Origin: WJJR01 sp964440935
GTDB lineage: Bacteria; Zixibacteria; MSB-5A5; WJJR01
Length of the DNA stretch: 64,000 nucleotides
Direction: 5' to 3'
NCBI GenBank assembly: GCA_964440935.1
Contig: CAYTTY010000002.1
Coordinates: 135,012-199,011, forward strand
Position numbers and translations under genes: made by a program. Under the pieces are notes generated by a model. That model was given only the letters and a program-made list of their open reading frames with translations, was not told the DNA's origin and ran no database searches. Below, piece after piece: positions 53,198 through 61,782 of the stretch. Each line of letters begins with the position of its first letter. Position 1 is the first letter of the stretch.

Positions 53198-53646
53198 AAC
53201 CCGGGTGCTGGAAAGCAACAAGTCCGCCGCAGGCGGAGTTCATGTCTTGTAGCATCTGGCTTCGGGGTGTGTTGAGAAAGTCCAAGAACTGATCACATCA
53301 CGCATCGAGAAAACGATTATCCGTAAGGGCGTATTGCATACGCCCTGCCCTCGTAGCGGTTACGTGCCGAGGGCGTATGCGATACGCCCCTACGAAGAAA
53401 CGGCATCTGGAATGGCATGCCTTTGTCAACGGGCCCTTCAGCCAGGTGCCAGAGTTGCCCAGACCACACGAAAACCGTTTCCACGGTTTTTGACTGGTTC
53501 CGAAGTGTCTGACTAAACGGGAATGTGAATTATGCGAGCCCTGATGGCATACTGCCGCCATCAGGGCCACATTTCCCGTTGGTGGTGATTTGAATATCCC
53601 ACAATTAATGATTTGCACCTCCCGATAATCATCACACATTTAGAAC
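53198..53646. repeat. Repeat region upstream of the YprB-like gene
   Basis: It contains a GGGGTGTGTTGAGAAAG ... TTTGTCAACGGGCCC palindrome with two cores, AAGGGCGTATTGCATACGCC and GAGGGCGTATGCGATACGCC (about 53264-53440). It also has CCCTGATGGC...GCCATCAGGG (53538-53568). No gene is visible. Confidence 0.6.
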
Positions 53647-54945
53647 ATGCCTGACCGCGACCCCAACTCGATGGCCAAACGCTTGGCGCGTATTACAGGG
53701 AATCTGACTCCCGAAGCGCTCGGTCTGGACCGCCAATCCGAACGCTCGACCAAGCGCCCGCACGACGTCGGTGGTCCCGAGACCGTTGGAGCGGTGCGTG
53801 AGAAGGGACGGCGTGGCGAATACTGGCGACGGTCCACCAACTACAATCCTGCTGACCCGTGGGGCGAGACGCTGGTGCATTTGATCAGCGATGATCCCCA
53901 CAACGCCGATCTTCCGATTCCCTTTGATGGCTCGGGTGCACGCATTCCGTTGCGTGACTGCCTGTTTGTCGACTGTGAAACGACTGGGCTGTCCGGCGGT
54001 GTCGGGACCGTGTCGTTCCTGACCGCTGTTGGCCGACTGACCGCCGATGGTTTTACGGTCGATCAGTACTTTCTCCCTGATCTTGCCGAAGAAGCGGGCA
54101 AGCTCGATGCGCTGGCGACACGTTTTGCCGATGCAGGTGCACTGATCACATACAATGGTGCCGCCTTCGATTTGCCGCTGATCGAAAGCCGTTTCAATTT
54201 CTGGCGCATCGATTCCGACTTTCGTGAATCGCCCCATCTTGATCTGTTGCATCCAACCCGTGCCCTGTTCAAGGGACGCATCATTGAATGCAATCTCGGC
54301 AATGTCGAGGAGCGGCTGCTGCGTTTCGCCCGCATTGAAGATCTCCCGGGAGCGGAAGTGCCTGAAGTATACTTTCAGTATCTGCGGGAGGGATTCAGTC
54401 CCAAGCTGCATGCGGTCTTCGAGCACAACCGTCTCGATGTCGTCTCGTTGTTTGTGTATGCGCTTTGGTTGTCGACTCACGCACATGCCCTCCCGCCGAC
54501 ATTCGCTGATCCCGACGATCTGATCGCGCTGGCCCGCTTCTGGTTTCGCAAGCGCAACCCCGAGGCAGCTCTGGCGGCGCTCAGTGCGGCCGAGGAACGT
54601 GTACTGAGTCGCGATCAGATGATGCAGGTGCACGAGTTGCGTGGACGGATTCTCAAACGTGAACGTTTGTACGACGATGCGCATGAACAGTGGGAACAGG
54701 TGGCCAACGGTGAGCCGACCCGCATCGAAGCGGCGGAAGAGTTGGCTAAGCATCTCGAACACCGCAAACTTGATTTCGTCGCAGCGCTCACCATCGTCAA
54801 TCGCGCGCTTGAACGGCTAAGTGTTGCTGAGACGCTTGCGGATCATGTGGATGAAGAAGTTCGCGAACGTCTCCTGCACCGGCGCGCCCGGCTGCAACGC
54901 AAACTGAAGCGCCTGCAGGACAAGCAAGGTCCGCCCACACCGTGA
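53647..54945 (+). CDS. YprB-like RNase H-fold exonuclease with TPR-like tail
   Basis: The 432-residue product has a DnaQ/YprB-like domain. LFVDCETTGLSGGVGTVSFL (D and E) lies near residue 108, LITYNGAAFDLPLI supplies the next Asp, and HNRLDVVSLF supplies the last. The C-terminal third is helical with TPR-like spacing (ALAALSAAEERVLSR). YprB is usually paired with a YprA helicase, but none is visible here. The start is ATG 53647. Its stop overlaps the GTG of the glycosyltransferase (GTGA). Confidence 0.85.
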   Translation: MPDRDPNSMAKRLARITGNLTPEALGLDRQSERSTKRPHDVGGPETVGAVREKGRRGEYWRRSTNYNPADPWGETLVHLISDDPHNADLPIPFDGSGARIPLRDCLFVDCETTGLSGGVGTVSFLTAVGRLTADGFTVDQYFLPDLAEEAGKLDALATRFADAGALITYNGAAFDLPLIESRFNFWRIDSDFRESPHLDLLHPTRALFKGRIIECNLGNVEERLLRFARIEDLPGAEVPEVYFQYLREGFSPKLHAVFEHNRLDVVSLFVYALWLSTHAHALPPTFADPDDLIALARFWFRKRNPEAALAALSAAEERVLSRDQMMQVHELRGRILKRERLYDDAHEQWEQVANGEPTRIEAAEELAKHLEHRKLDFVAALTIVNRALERLSVAETLADHVDEEVRERLLHRRARLQRKLKRLQDKQGPPTP

Positions 54946-56108
54946 CCGTTCCCGAACAACCATTGCACGTTCAAGTCACAACATCAACAGGATGGGGCGG
55001 ACGCGAATCGTTGCCGCTGGCCATTCACCGATTCTGGCGGACAGCGGGTATTCCGTCAGTTCTGTTGGCAGGCGAAGGTACGCCACTTTCGCGCAGGGGG
55101 GAAGATCAGGTCGATGTTGTTCCGCGTGGCCGGCTGGGATTAGCGAAAGCCGTTCGTCGTGTTATCCAATCGCATGGCCAGGCTTCGAAACAAGCGCCCC
55201 TCTTGGTGTCCCATTTCACCCACGATCTGGGATCACTCCGCTGGGCACTCCGCGGAAGGCCGGACATCCGATTGGTTGTGATCAAGCACGTCAGTCCGGG
55301 GCCACCGAAATCCGATCCGTTACATCGCTGGATCTACAAGCGTGTCGATCTTCTCTTGGGAGTGTCGGAGTTCGTTGCCGAAAAATGCCGATCAGCCTAC
55401 CCAATCCCCAATGAACGAATCGATGTCTGGCATCCCGGCGTCGATCCGAATCGTTTCGCTTTCAGCGAAACGGCCCGTCGGGGTATCCGTGAACACCACG
55501 CGGCCACCGATGATCAGGTCATCTTCGGTTATGTCGGACGGGTTACTCCCAACAAAGGCCTCGAATGGCTCCTGGATGCGTTTTTGGGACTGACCGCCGA
55601 TATTAAAAACGCTCGGCTCTGGATCGTCGGCGGATCATCCGCCAATGAGCATCAATATGAAGAAAACATGAGGCGAACAGTCGCCGCACACAAATGCGGC
55701 GACCGCGTGACCTTCACCGGTTATCAGGACGTGGTTCACGAATACATGAGCGCGCTCGATATTTTCGTCACCCCCTCCTGCGAAGAATCGTTCGGTCTCA
55801 CCACAGTTGAGGCGATGCTGACCGGTCGTTCCGTGATCGGGTTCGACATTGCCGGGACAGGTGAGATCGTCGTCGATGGCGAGACTGGTATCCTCGTCGA
55901 CCCGCAAAGAGATCGAGTGAACGGTCTGCGCGAAGCCATTGTCAGAATGTGCAATGACCGCGAGGGTGCGGAGGCGATGGGCCAGGCCGGGCGATCGCGC
56001 GCCGTGGAAGTGTTCTCCCATCAAGCGATGATTGAACGCCTGGAGCGCCATCTTCGCCCTTCGGGCTCAGCCTTAGGGTGGGGCACCCCAAATTTTGGCC
56101 GTACCTGA
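54942..56108 (+). CDS. GT4-family glycosyltransferase
   Basis: The 388-residue product has the GT-B architecture. The N-terminal Rossmann half has a Gly-rich start (TSTGWGGRESLPLA) and the C-terminal half has FGYVGRVTPNKGLEWLLDAF. The donor-binding region contains PSCEESFGLTTVEAML, with the EX7E-type pattern, then GEIVVDGETGILVDP. Substrate is unknown; lipopolysaccharide or surface glycan assembly is plausible. It starts at GTG 54942 overlapping the upstream stop. The last ten residues (GWGTPNFGRT) are encoded by GGGTGGGGCACCCC repeat-like DNA. Confidence 0.9.
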   Translation: MTVPEQPLHVQVTTSTGWGGRESLPLAIHRFWRTAGIPSVLLAGEGTPLSRRGEDQVDVVPRGRLGLAKAVRRVIQSHGQASKQAPLLVSHFTHDLGSLRWALRGRPDIRLVVIKHVSPGPPKSDPLHRWIYKRVDLLLGVSEFVAEKCRSAYPIPNERIDVWHPGVDPNRFAFSETARRGIREHHAATDDQVIFGYVGRVTPNKGLEWLLDAFLGLTADIKNARLWIVGGSSANEHQYEENMRRTVAAHKCGDRVTFTGYQDVVHEYMSALDIFVTPSCEESFGLTTVEAMLTGRSVIGFDIAGTGEIVVDGETGILVDPQRDRVNGLREAIVRMCNDREGAEAMGQAGRSRAVEVFSHQAMIERLERHLRPSGSALGWGTPNFGRT

Positions 56109-56253
56109 GCTTGGCAAGCTCTGTCTTACCTCAGTACAGATTCCCCCATCGACGCCGATACAAAGACAAGGGGCCCAGCGGGTAGCCGCAAATCGGCCGC
56201 AGTGAGATTGACTCTTGGCCACGCACCAGACGCGCCGGTGATGGGATGTATTC

Positions 56254-57528
56254 ATGACGAGCGACGATATCCGCAATAAGATACTGTCAGTCAGTGATTT
56301 GTATACGTTGCCTCAAACGTTGGTTGAGGTCCTGCGCGTCGCTGATGCTCCTGAAACCTCGGCCTATGACCTAAGCCGCATCATCCTTCGCGACGCCCCC
56401 GTGACAGCTCGTCTGCTTAAAATGGCCAACTCGGCGATGTACGGACGGTCCGGCAAGATCAATACCGTCCATCAGGCGGTCGTCCTTCTCGGCTTCCGCT
56501 CCGTCAAGTCGGTGATCCTCTCGACCGCTGTGTACGACGTTTTCGGCAAGGATGACAGAAGCCTTGGATTTGATCTTGGGCAGTTCTGGTTGCACTCGCT
56601 GGAATGCGCCACGACGTCGCAACTGTTCGCTGCCAAAGTTTCCCATCAGCCTCAGGAAGAGGCTTTTGTCGCCGGTCTGATCCACGACATCGGCATGCTC
56701 GTAATGGCCCGTGTGTTCGGAGAGGACTACGGGAAATTCATCGATGTGCAGGGTCAATCAAACGAGTGGATGGACGCCGAAATTGAGCGGTTCGGCGTCG
56801 ATCATGCGACGGCCGGCGGCATTCTCCTTCGGCATTGGTCGTTTCCCGAGATGTTGGTCGAGGTGGTCGAGAAGCACCATATAGCATTCCACCCGGAGGT
56901 GGCCAACCAGACCGGTACCCTCACACAGATTGTCTCACTGGCGGACCGCATCGCCCACCATGCCATCGAGCCCCACGGCACGATTACCACTAACCAGATT
57001 GCCGAGAAGCGCCGAGCCATGAAGGAACTCGGCCTGAACTCGGTCGATCTGGCCAGTGTCGACGCGTGGGTTTCGGGAAATCTGGCATCAGTGGCGGCCC
57101 ATCTCGATATCGAGATCGGTCCCTCGTCCGAAATCATCGCCCGCGCCAACAAACGTCTCTACGAACTCTATCTTGAGATGGAAGCGCTCGTCATCAGTGC
57201 GACGAAGGATCAGAAGGAAGAGATCGCACGCGAAATCCTCGACGCCATCTGCGCGACCTTCTCACACCACATCAACAACGCCTCGACAACAATTATGGGC
57301 CACTCCGAACTCGTCGAACTCGGTGTCACCCGCGGCAAGTTCCCCGATCCGGAGGGGACCCTGGCCAACTCGATGAAGAGTATTCAGGATGCGGTAGCCG
57401 TGATCTCAGCGGTATTGGCCGAATTGAAGAGCCTGGCCTACTTCGATGTCGTGCCTTACCACGACCGCGCCAAGATCCTCAATATCGATGAGCGTCTCAA
57501 AGAACGGCTCACCCATCAGCGGTTGTAA
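56254..57528 (+). CDS. HDOD-domain signalling protein with C-terminal helical extension
   Basis: The 424-residue product carries an HDOD domain from about residue 8 (IRNKILSVSDLYTLPQTLVE) to about 285, including RLLKMANSAMYG, HQAVVLLGFRSVKSVIL, GLIHDIGMLVMAR and HWSFPEMLVEVVEKHH. The extension contains ATFSHHINNASTTIMGHSEL, resembling a HisKA dimerisation helix with a His, but no ATPase follows. It is longer than the HDOD protein at 4372 and probably a paralogous regulator. It precedes a MITE at its 3' end. Confidence 0.86.
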   Translation: MTSDDIRNKILSVSDLYTLPQTLVEVLRVADAPETSAYDLSRIILRDAPVTARLLKMANSAMYGRSGKINTVHQAVVLLGFRSVKSVILSTAVYDVFGKDDRSLGFDLGQFWLHSLECATTSQLFAAKVSHQPQEEAFVAGLIHDIGMLVMARVFGEDYGKFIDVQGQSNEWMDAEIERFGVDHATAGGILLRHWSFPEMLVEVVEKHHIAFHPEVANQTGTLTQIVSLADRIAHHAIEPHGTITTNQIAEKRRAMKELGLNSVDLASVDAWVSGNLASVAAHLDIEIGPSSEIIARANKRLYELYLEMEALVISATKDQKEEIAREILDAICATFSHHINNASTTIMGHSELVELGVTRGKFPDPEGTLANSMKSIQDAVAVISAVLAELKSLAYFDVVPYHDRAKILNIDERLKERLTHQRL

Positions 57529-57615
57529 ACTGTAACTCTACCGTACAGGATGAATCCACCCTCACGGTCCATCGACTGTGTCGAGGGGTCGGTAACGCTG
57601 ATGCCCCCCAGACTC

Positions 57616-57776
57616 TATAGCAATTGTCAGAAGAACTGTCCGATTCCAGGGTGCCGTCATGCGCCCTCGCGTGACGGCTATCTCCCGTACCGACAAGGCG
57701 TCACTCGAGGGCGGGTGATGTCACATATGACCACCGTGTTGGCTTCAAACGGACAATACGTCTGACAATCGCTCTG
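57616..57776. mobile_element. MITE-like element 9, 161 bp
   Basis: The termini TATAGCAATTGTCAGAAGAA (57616) and TACGTCTGACAATCGCTCTG (ending 57776) are inverted. The core is that of 36664 in reverse (CCGTCATGCGCCCTCGCGTG, CACTCGAGGGCGGGTGATG). It abuts the stop codon of the DUF2179 gene, 2 nt away. Confidence 0.82.
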
Positions 57777-57777
57777 C

Positions 57778-58380
57778 TCACTTTCCTTTGCGGAACCAAT
57801 AGAACGGCTGGAGCATCATTGGTGACCGCAGTAGGACCCGAATCGGTACCGGCTCGTCGCCGGCATCTCGTACATCCTCAACCGTGTAGTACGCCCCCGG
57901 CTCCTGATCGTGGATTGCATGCACGACTTTGCGCAGCTTCTTGCGCTTGACCACCACATACACGAGTCTGAGCGGACCATCCGGTGACTTGGCATCAACG
58001 TGAGTGGGCGTCAAGCCCAGTTCGGATATGCGATCGACCAGTTCTTCGCCCAAATGCGGCACAACGATCCGGACCATCACCTGTCCCATCTCGAAGCGGC
58101 GCTCGATCGTCATCCCCACGAACGTCCCGGTGGCGAAGCCGGCGCAGTACATCAGCACATTGATCCATCCGTGGAGGTTCTGGACGACCATACCGATGGC
58201 GATCAGCCAGATCAACACCTCGACAAAGCCCAGCAGCGATGCCGTCCAGCGCATCCCACGTCCAACCACGATGATGCGCATCGTACCGATCGACACGTCC
58301 GCAATGCGGGCGCAAAAGATCAGCACGGTGACCAGCACCGGCTGCATTTGACTGACCGGCAGAAAGGCCAAATCGCCCAT
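57778..58380 (-). CDS. DUF2179 / UPF0316 membrane protein
   Basis: The 200-residue product has three membrane segments in the first 90 residues: VLVTVLIFCARIADVSIGTM, LLGFVEVLIWLIAIGMVV, and INVLMYCAGFATGTFVGMTI. A soluble DUF2179 domain follows (VVVKRKKLRKVVHAIHDQEP and GAYYTVEDVR). UPF0316 proteins are widespread and of unknown function. ATG 58380 with GGAG is preferred; the frame opens four codons earlier at TTG. Its 3' end touches MITE-like element 9. Confidence 0.88.
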   Translation of the reverse strand: MGDLAFLPVSQMQPVLVTVLIFCARIADVSIGTMRIIVVGRGMRWTASLLGFVEVLIWLIAIGMVVQNLHGWINVLMYCAGFATGTFVGMTIERRFEMGQVMVRIVVPHLGEELVDRISELGLTPTHVDAKSPDGPLRLVYVVVKRKKLRKVVHAIHDQEPGAYYTVEDVRDAGDEPVPIRVLLRSPMMLQPFYWFRKGK

Positions 58381-58639
58381 GATCGACTCCAACTACTTCA
58401 GGTGTTCAGACCCTTAGGAACACTCCGCCCAATGTGAAAAGCCGCATTTATGCAAATGCGCGCCCAAAACCGGCGGAATGAGCACCGCGTCGTTGTCATT
58501 CGCAAGTGAAATATTCATGCCCTCAGTAGTTTCGTCAGAAATTGACTCAGACTTCACGTGCCACTTGTCGGTAGTGCCACGGCAATACGACTGCCACATC
58601 CCCCAACGCCGGTTTGATGACGGTGTCCCGTCCCACTCA

Positions 58640-58668
58640 TTGACCCTAATCATCCCTCACGGTATACT
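58640..58668 (+). promoter_or_regulatory. Sigma-70 promoter placing transcription start at the ATG
   Basis: TTGACC (58640-58645) and TATACT (58663-58668) have a 17-bp spacer. The ATG of the downstream gene lies 7 nt past the -10 box, where transcription would begin, and no Shine-Dalgarno fits between them. The mRNA is predicted to be leaderless. Confidence 0.65.
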
Positions 58669-58675
58669 CATTCCC

Positions 58676-60394
58676 ATGGCCCCGACGCGACTAGTACCGA
58701 AAACGGGTGAAACTGTTCCATCCCTGCTGGTGGCGACAGCGATGCTCGCCCCCGAGCGTCCGGCGCTCTGGCGTTATGTCGACGTGCGCTTTGAGCCGGT
58801 CAGTTATGGGGCGTTGATGCATGCCGCTGACGCCATCGCCCGGCAACTGTGCGATCACAACGTAGGACCAAACCATCAAGTAGGGATTGCCATTACCGAC
58901 CGTTTCACCTGGGCCGTCATCTTTCTCGGTATCCAGTTCAGCGGGGCCACCGCCGTGCCGCTCGATCCGCTCCTGCGGCCGGGAGAGATTGCCTCGGTGG
59001 TCGAGTCGGCGGAGGCATCGCTACTCATCCATGACGGACGCATTGACATTGGTGACGCTGGACGGAGGTGTAAAGTTATTACTGTCGATGCGATCTGGCC
59101 CGGGTTCGGTGGCACTGTCCCGCTCGATGGTATCAAACTGCCAGAGGTCGGTGCCGATGACCTTGCCGAGATCATTTTTACGTCGGGCACGACAGGGAAA
59201 ATGAAGGGCGTGATGCTGACTCACGGTAATCTCGTCGGTGATATTCGGGCGATCGATCGGATGGGATTACTGAGCGATAAGGATACGTTGCTGTCCATCT
59301 TGCCCATCCACCATTCGTTTGAAAGCACCGCCGGCTTTCTCTACCCGTTGTCCATCGGGGCCCAGGTGGCCTACGCACGCAGCCTGAAGTCGAACGAGAT
59401 CATCGCCGATCTGCGCACCACGAAGGCTACGATCCTGCTCGGAGTGCCCCTGCTGTTCGAGAATATCGTGAACTCGATTAAGCGCAAGCTGAGCCAGGCG
59501 CCGCCACTCAAGCGGCGCGCCGTAGCATCCCTGATGGGTATGTCACGTGCCGGACGGAAGACCGGCTGGTCATCGTCCGGACGCAGCCTTCTGCGCAGCA
59601 TGCGCGCCAAGGCCGGGCTCGATAATATTCGCCTGATGGTCTCCGGGGGAGCCGCGTTGCCGGCCTATGTCGCCGAGTATCTCGACACGATCGGTTTACC
59701 CCTGCTCCAAGGATACGGGCTCACCGAAACCTCGCCGGTTTTGACGGTGAACCGTCCCGGCAAGTATCGCTACGACACCGTCGGGCCGCCCCTACCCGGC
59801 GCCGAGGTGACCATCATCGACCCCCGTCCCGACGGGATTGGCGAAATCGCCGCCCGGGGTCCGATGATCATGAAGGGGTACTGGAAAATGCCGGAAGAAA
59901 CCGCCAAGGTGTTCCGCGACGGCTGGCTGCTGACCGGTGACTTGGGCTCAATCGAACCCGACGGGCACCTCAAGATTTCCGGACGCTCAAAAAATATCAT
60001 CGTCACCGGTGCCGGGAAGAACGTCTATCCCGAGGAGATCGAAGCGCTCCTTGTTGCCCGCGCTGAGATTCTCGAACTGGTTGTCTACGGGCAATCGCGT
60101 CCGGGCAAGATCGGGGAGACGGTCGCCGCGGTGATTGTCCCTGATGCCGATTGGTACCGCGAAAATGATTCAGCGACATGGAAGGATGACGATGCCTTGC
60201 GGAAGGCGGTTGAGGCTATTGTGCGTGTCGAATGTGAAAAGCTCGCACCATTCAAACGCATCGCCACCTTCGAGCTTCAGCGCGATCCATTCGAGAAGAC
60301 TTCTACGCGCAAGATCAAACGGCATCTCGTAACCAAAGGTAAGAGCGAACAGTACGGTTCCGCAGCCACGCTCTGGCCACGGGATAACAACTGA
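58676..60394 (+). CDS. AMP-binding long-chain acyl-CoA synthetase-like protein
   Basis: The 572-residue product has the adenylate-forming signatures: IIFTSGTTGKMKGVMLTHGN (ATP loop), LSILPIHHSFESTAGF, VSGGAALP, GYGLTETSPVL, LLTGDLGSIEPDGHLKISGR and the ANL lysine region KTSTRKIKRHL. It most resembles long-chain fatty acid-CoA ligases, which activate fatty acids as acyl-AMP and then acyl-CoA. The frame extends upstream to 58478 but without any signal; ATG 58676 matches the promoter geometry. yjbQ follows 8 bp after the stop. Confidence 0.9.
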   Translation: MAPTRLVPKTGETVPSLLVATAMLAPERPALWRYVDVRFEPVSYGALMHAADAIARQLCDHNVGPNHQVGIAITDRFTWAVIFLGIQFSGATAVPLDPLLRPGEIASVVESAEASLLIHDGRIDIGDAGRRCKVITVDAIWPGFGGTVPLDGIKLPEVGADDLAEIIFTSGTTGKMKGVMLTHGNLVGDIRAIDRMGLLSDKDTLLSILPIHHSFESTAGFLYPLSIGAQVAYARSLKSNEIIADLRTTKATILLGVPLLFENIVNSIKRKLSQAPPLKRRAVASLMGMSRAGRKTGWSSSGRSLLRSMRAKAGLDNIRLMVSGGAALPAYVAEYLDTIGLPLLQGYGLTETSPVLTVNRPGKYRYDTVGPPLPGAEVTIIDPRPDGIGEIAARGPMIMKGYWKMPEETAKVFRDGWLLTGDLGSIEPDGHLKISGRSKNIIVTGAGKNVYPEEIEALLVARAEILELVVYGQSRPGKIGETVAAVIVPDADWYRENDSATWKDDDALRKAVEAIVRVECEKLAPFKRIATFELQRDPFEKTSTRKIKRHLVTKGKSEQYGSAATLWPRDNN

Positions 60395-60402
60395 GAGGTG
60401 TT

Positions 60403-60819
60403 ATGACGCATTCCGATATGATCGAGTTCAAAACCAAAGGCGACGGTGAGATTGTCGACTTGACCGATAAGATTCGCTCCGCCGTCGAGAAATCAGGCAT
60501 CAGCAGCGGCATCGTGAGCGTGTGCGGGATCGGCTCGACGGTCGCAGTGACGACAATCGAATACGAGCCGGGCCTGCAGAAGGATGTGCCTGCACTCATG
60601 GAGAAGTTGATCCCGTCGAATGTGACCTACGAACACGATTCAACATGGGGCGATGGCAACGGATACGCGCATCTGCGTTCGGCGCTCGTCGGCACGACCT
60701 TCACCACTGCTGTGGAATCGAAAGCCCCGGTCCTCGGCACCTGGCAGCAGATCGTCTTTTTGGATTTTGATAATCGCTCTCGGCAGCGACGCGTGTTTGT
60801 GCAGGTCATCGGGGAATGA
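60403..60819 (+). CDS. yjbQ: YjbQ/UPF0047 family protein
   Basis: The 138-residue product has the UPF0047 layout: FKTKGDGEIVDLTDKIRSAV, GIVSVCGIGSTVAVTTIEYE, the DSTWGDGNGYAHLRSALVGT core with conserved His and Arg, and LGTWQQIVFLDFD. YjbQ-type enzymes have reported thiamin-phosphate-synthase-like side activity; the physiological role is uncertain. It has a strong ribosome site (GAGAGG) and lies 8 bp after the acyl-CoA synthetase. Confidence 0.92.
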   Translation: MTHSDMIEFKTKGDGEIVDLTDKIRSAVEKSGISSGIVSVCGIGSTVAVTTIEYEPGLQKDVPALMEKLIPSNVTYEHDSTWGDGNGYAHLRSALVGTTFTTAVESKAPVLGTWQQIVFLDFDNRSRQRRVFVQVIGE

Positions 60820-60963
60820 ATGCTGTGAATGGTGGGTGACGCCGGTTGCGGCCCGTTCCGAGTCCCAACGAAAACCACCCGCCATGCAGCCTTTTGTCAT
60901 TCCGAGTTTACCTAAGGCGGAAGAGATTCGCTTTTCCTCGCACGCAAGAGTCAATCCTTGTAG

Positions 60964-61029
60964 CTCAGGAGCACGGCGCGTCTATAACCGTGACGATATT
61001 CCGGACCGGTTGTGCGCCGGGCTCCTGAG
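60964..61029. repeat. CTCAGGAGC/GCTCCTGAG palindromic repeat
   Basis: CTCAGGAGCACGGCGCG (60964) and GCGCCGGGCTCCTGAG (61014-61029) are inverted arms of the 40514 family. A GTCAGGTGCCCCGCGCC half-copy follows at about 61054-61070. The 60820-61150 interval holds no gene. Confidence 0.6.
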
Positions 61030-61150
61030 ACAGGCATTTGTATTGCGCGGGATGTCAGGTGCCCCGCGCCGAAATTCGCTGCCATTTCCCCCTTCACTCC
61101 CGGAACTCTCAATTGTATAATGAAATGTTTACACACCCGAATGGGGGATT

Positions 61151-61687
61151 ATGCCGGTGAAACGCATCTCATTTGTAATCGCAGCATTTGTTCTACTGTT
61201 CGTAGGCGCATCCGCAAACGCCCAGTTGCTGCCCGACCCCTTTCGCCATGATCTGACAACATTCTTCGCCGGCCCGGATGGGAGAACATGGGTCGGCGAA
61301 GCGACGATGTTCAAATCGCATTACACCGACACGGTTCATGTGCGTTACGATGCTGTGGAGAATGCACTTTTTGTTCGCCGGACGCTTGTCGATGACGATG
61401 AGGAGAAGGTCGTCTCTTTCGGAATCGGTCTGATTTCCATCGGCCAAAGCGACAGCCTGCATTCGGTGCGGTGGACCGAGAAGAACTATCCCGAAGCCGA
61501 GGGACGGATGTTCTGGGATCCCGAATATTCGCAGTGGCGGGTCAATTTCGATGGTCGCTGGAGACAGTGGTTCATCAACATCCGCAATGTCGGTGACAGC
61601 GCGTTCGAAGCCGGAGTCGCCCGGAAAGTGGGATCCTTCCCCGCTGTTGAACTCCTCAACGCGACCTATCGGGCGATCGAAGACTAA
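61151..61687 (+). CDS. Exported hypothetical protein
   Basis: The 178-residue product has a signal peptide (SFVIAAFVLLFVGASANAQ, cleavage likely after ANA). The mature domain is a compact beta-rich fold with DLTTFFAGPDGRTWVGEATM, paired Trp/Tyr-rich strands (RMFWDPEYSQWRVNFDGRW) and a Glu-rich turn. It is not recognised. It may be periplasmic or outer-membrane associated. It lies between the repeat at 60964 and the leuC promoter and appears to be monocistronic. Confidence 0.72.
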   Translation: MPVKRISFVIAAFVLLFVGASANAQLLPDPFRHDLTTFFAGPDGRTWVGEATMFKSHYTDTVHVRYDAVENALFVRRTLVDDDEEKVVSFGIGLISIGQSDSLHSVRWTEKNYPEAEGRMFWDPEYSQWRVNFDGRWRQWFINIRNVGDSAFEAGVARKVGSFPAVELLNATYRAIED

Positions 61688-61699
61688 TTTCGTTATCCT

Positions 61700-61728
61700 T
61701 TGAATTTCCGCCGCCGGTCCCGTATACT
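61700..61728 (+). promoter_or_regulatory. Sigma-70 promoter of leuCD
   Basis: TTGAAT (61700-61705) and TATACT (61723-61728) have a 17-bp spacer, 55 bp upstream of leuC. Confidence 0.6.
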
Positions 61729-61782
61729 CGGTGAATTCGTGCTCCGGCGGGGGCATCGATTATGAACAAGGAGTTCAGTTCT

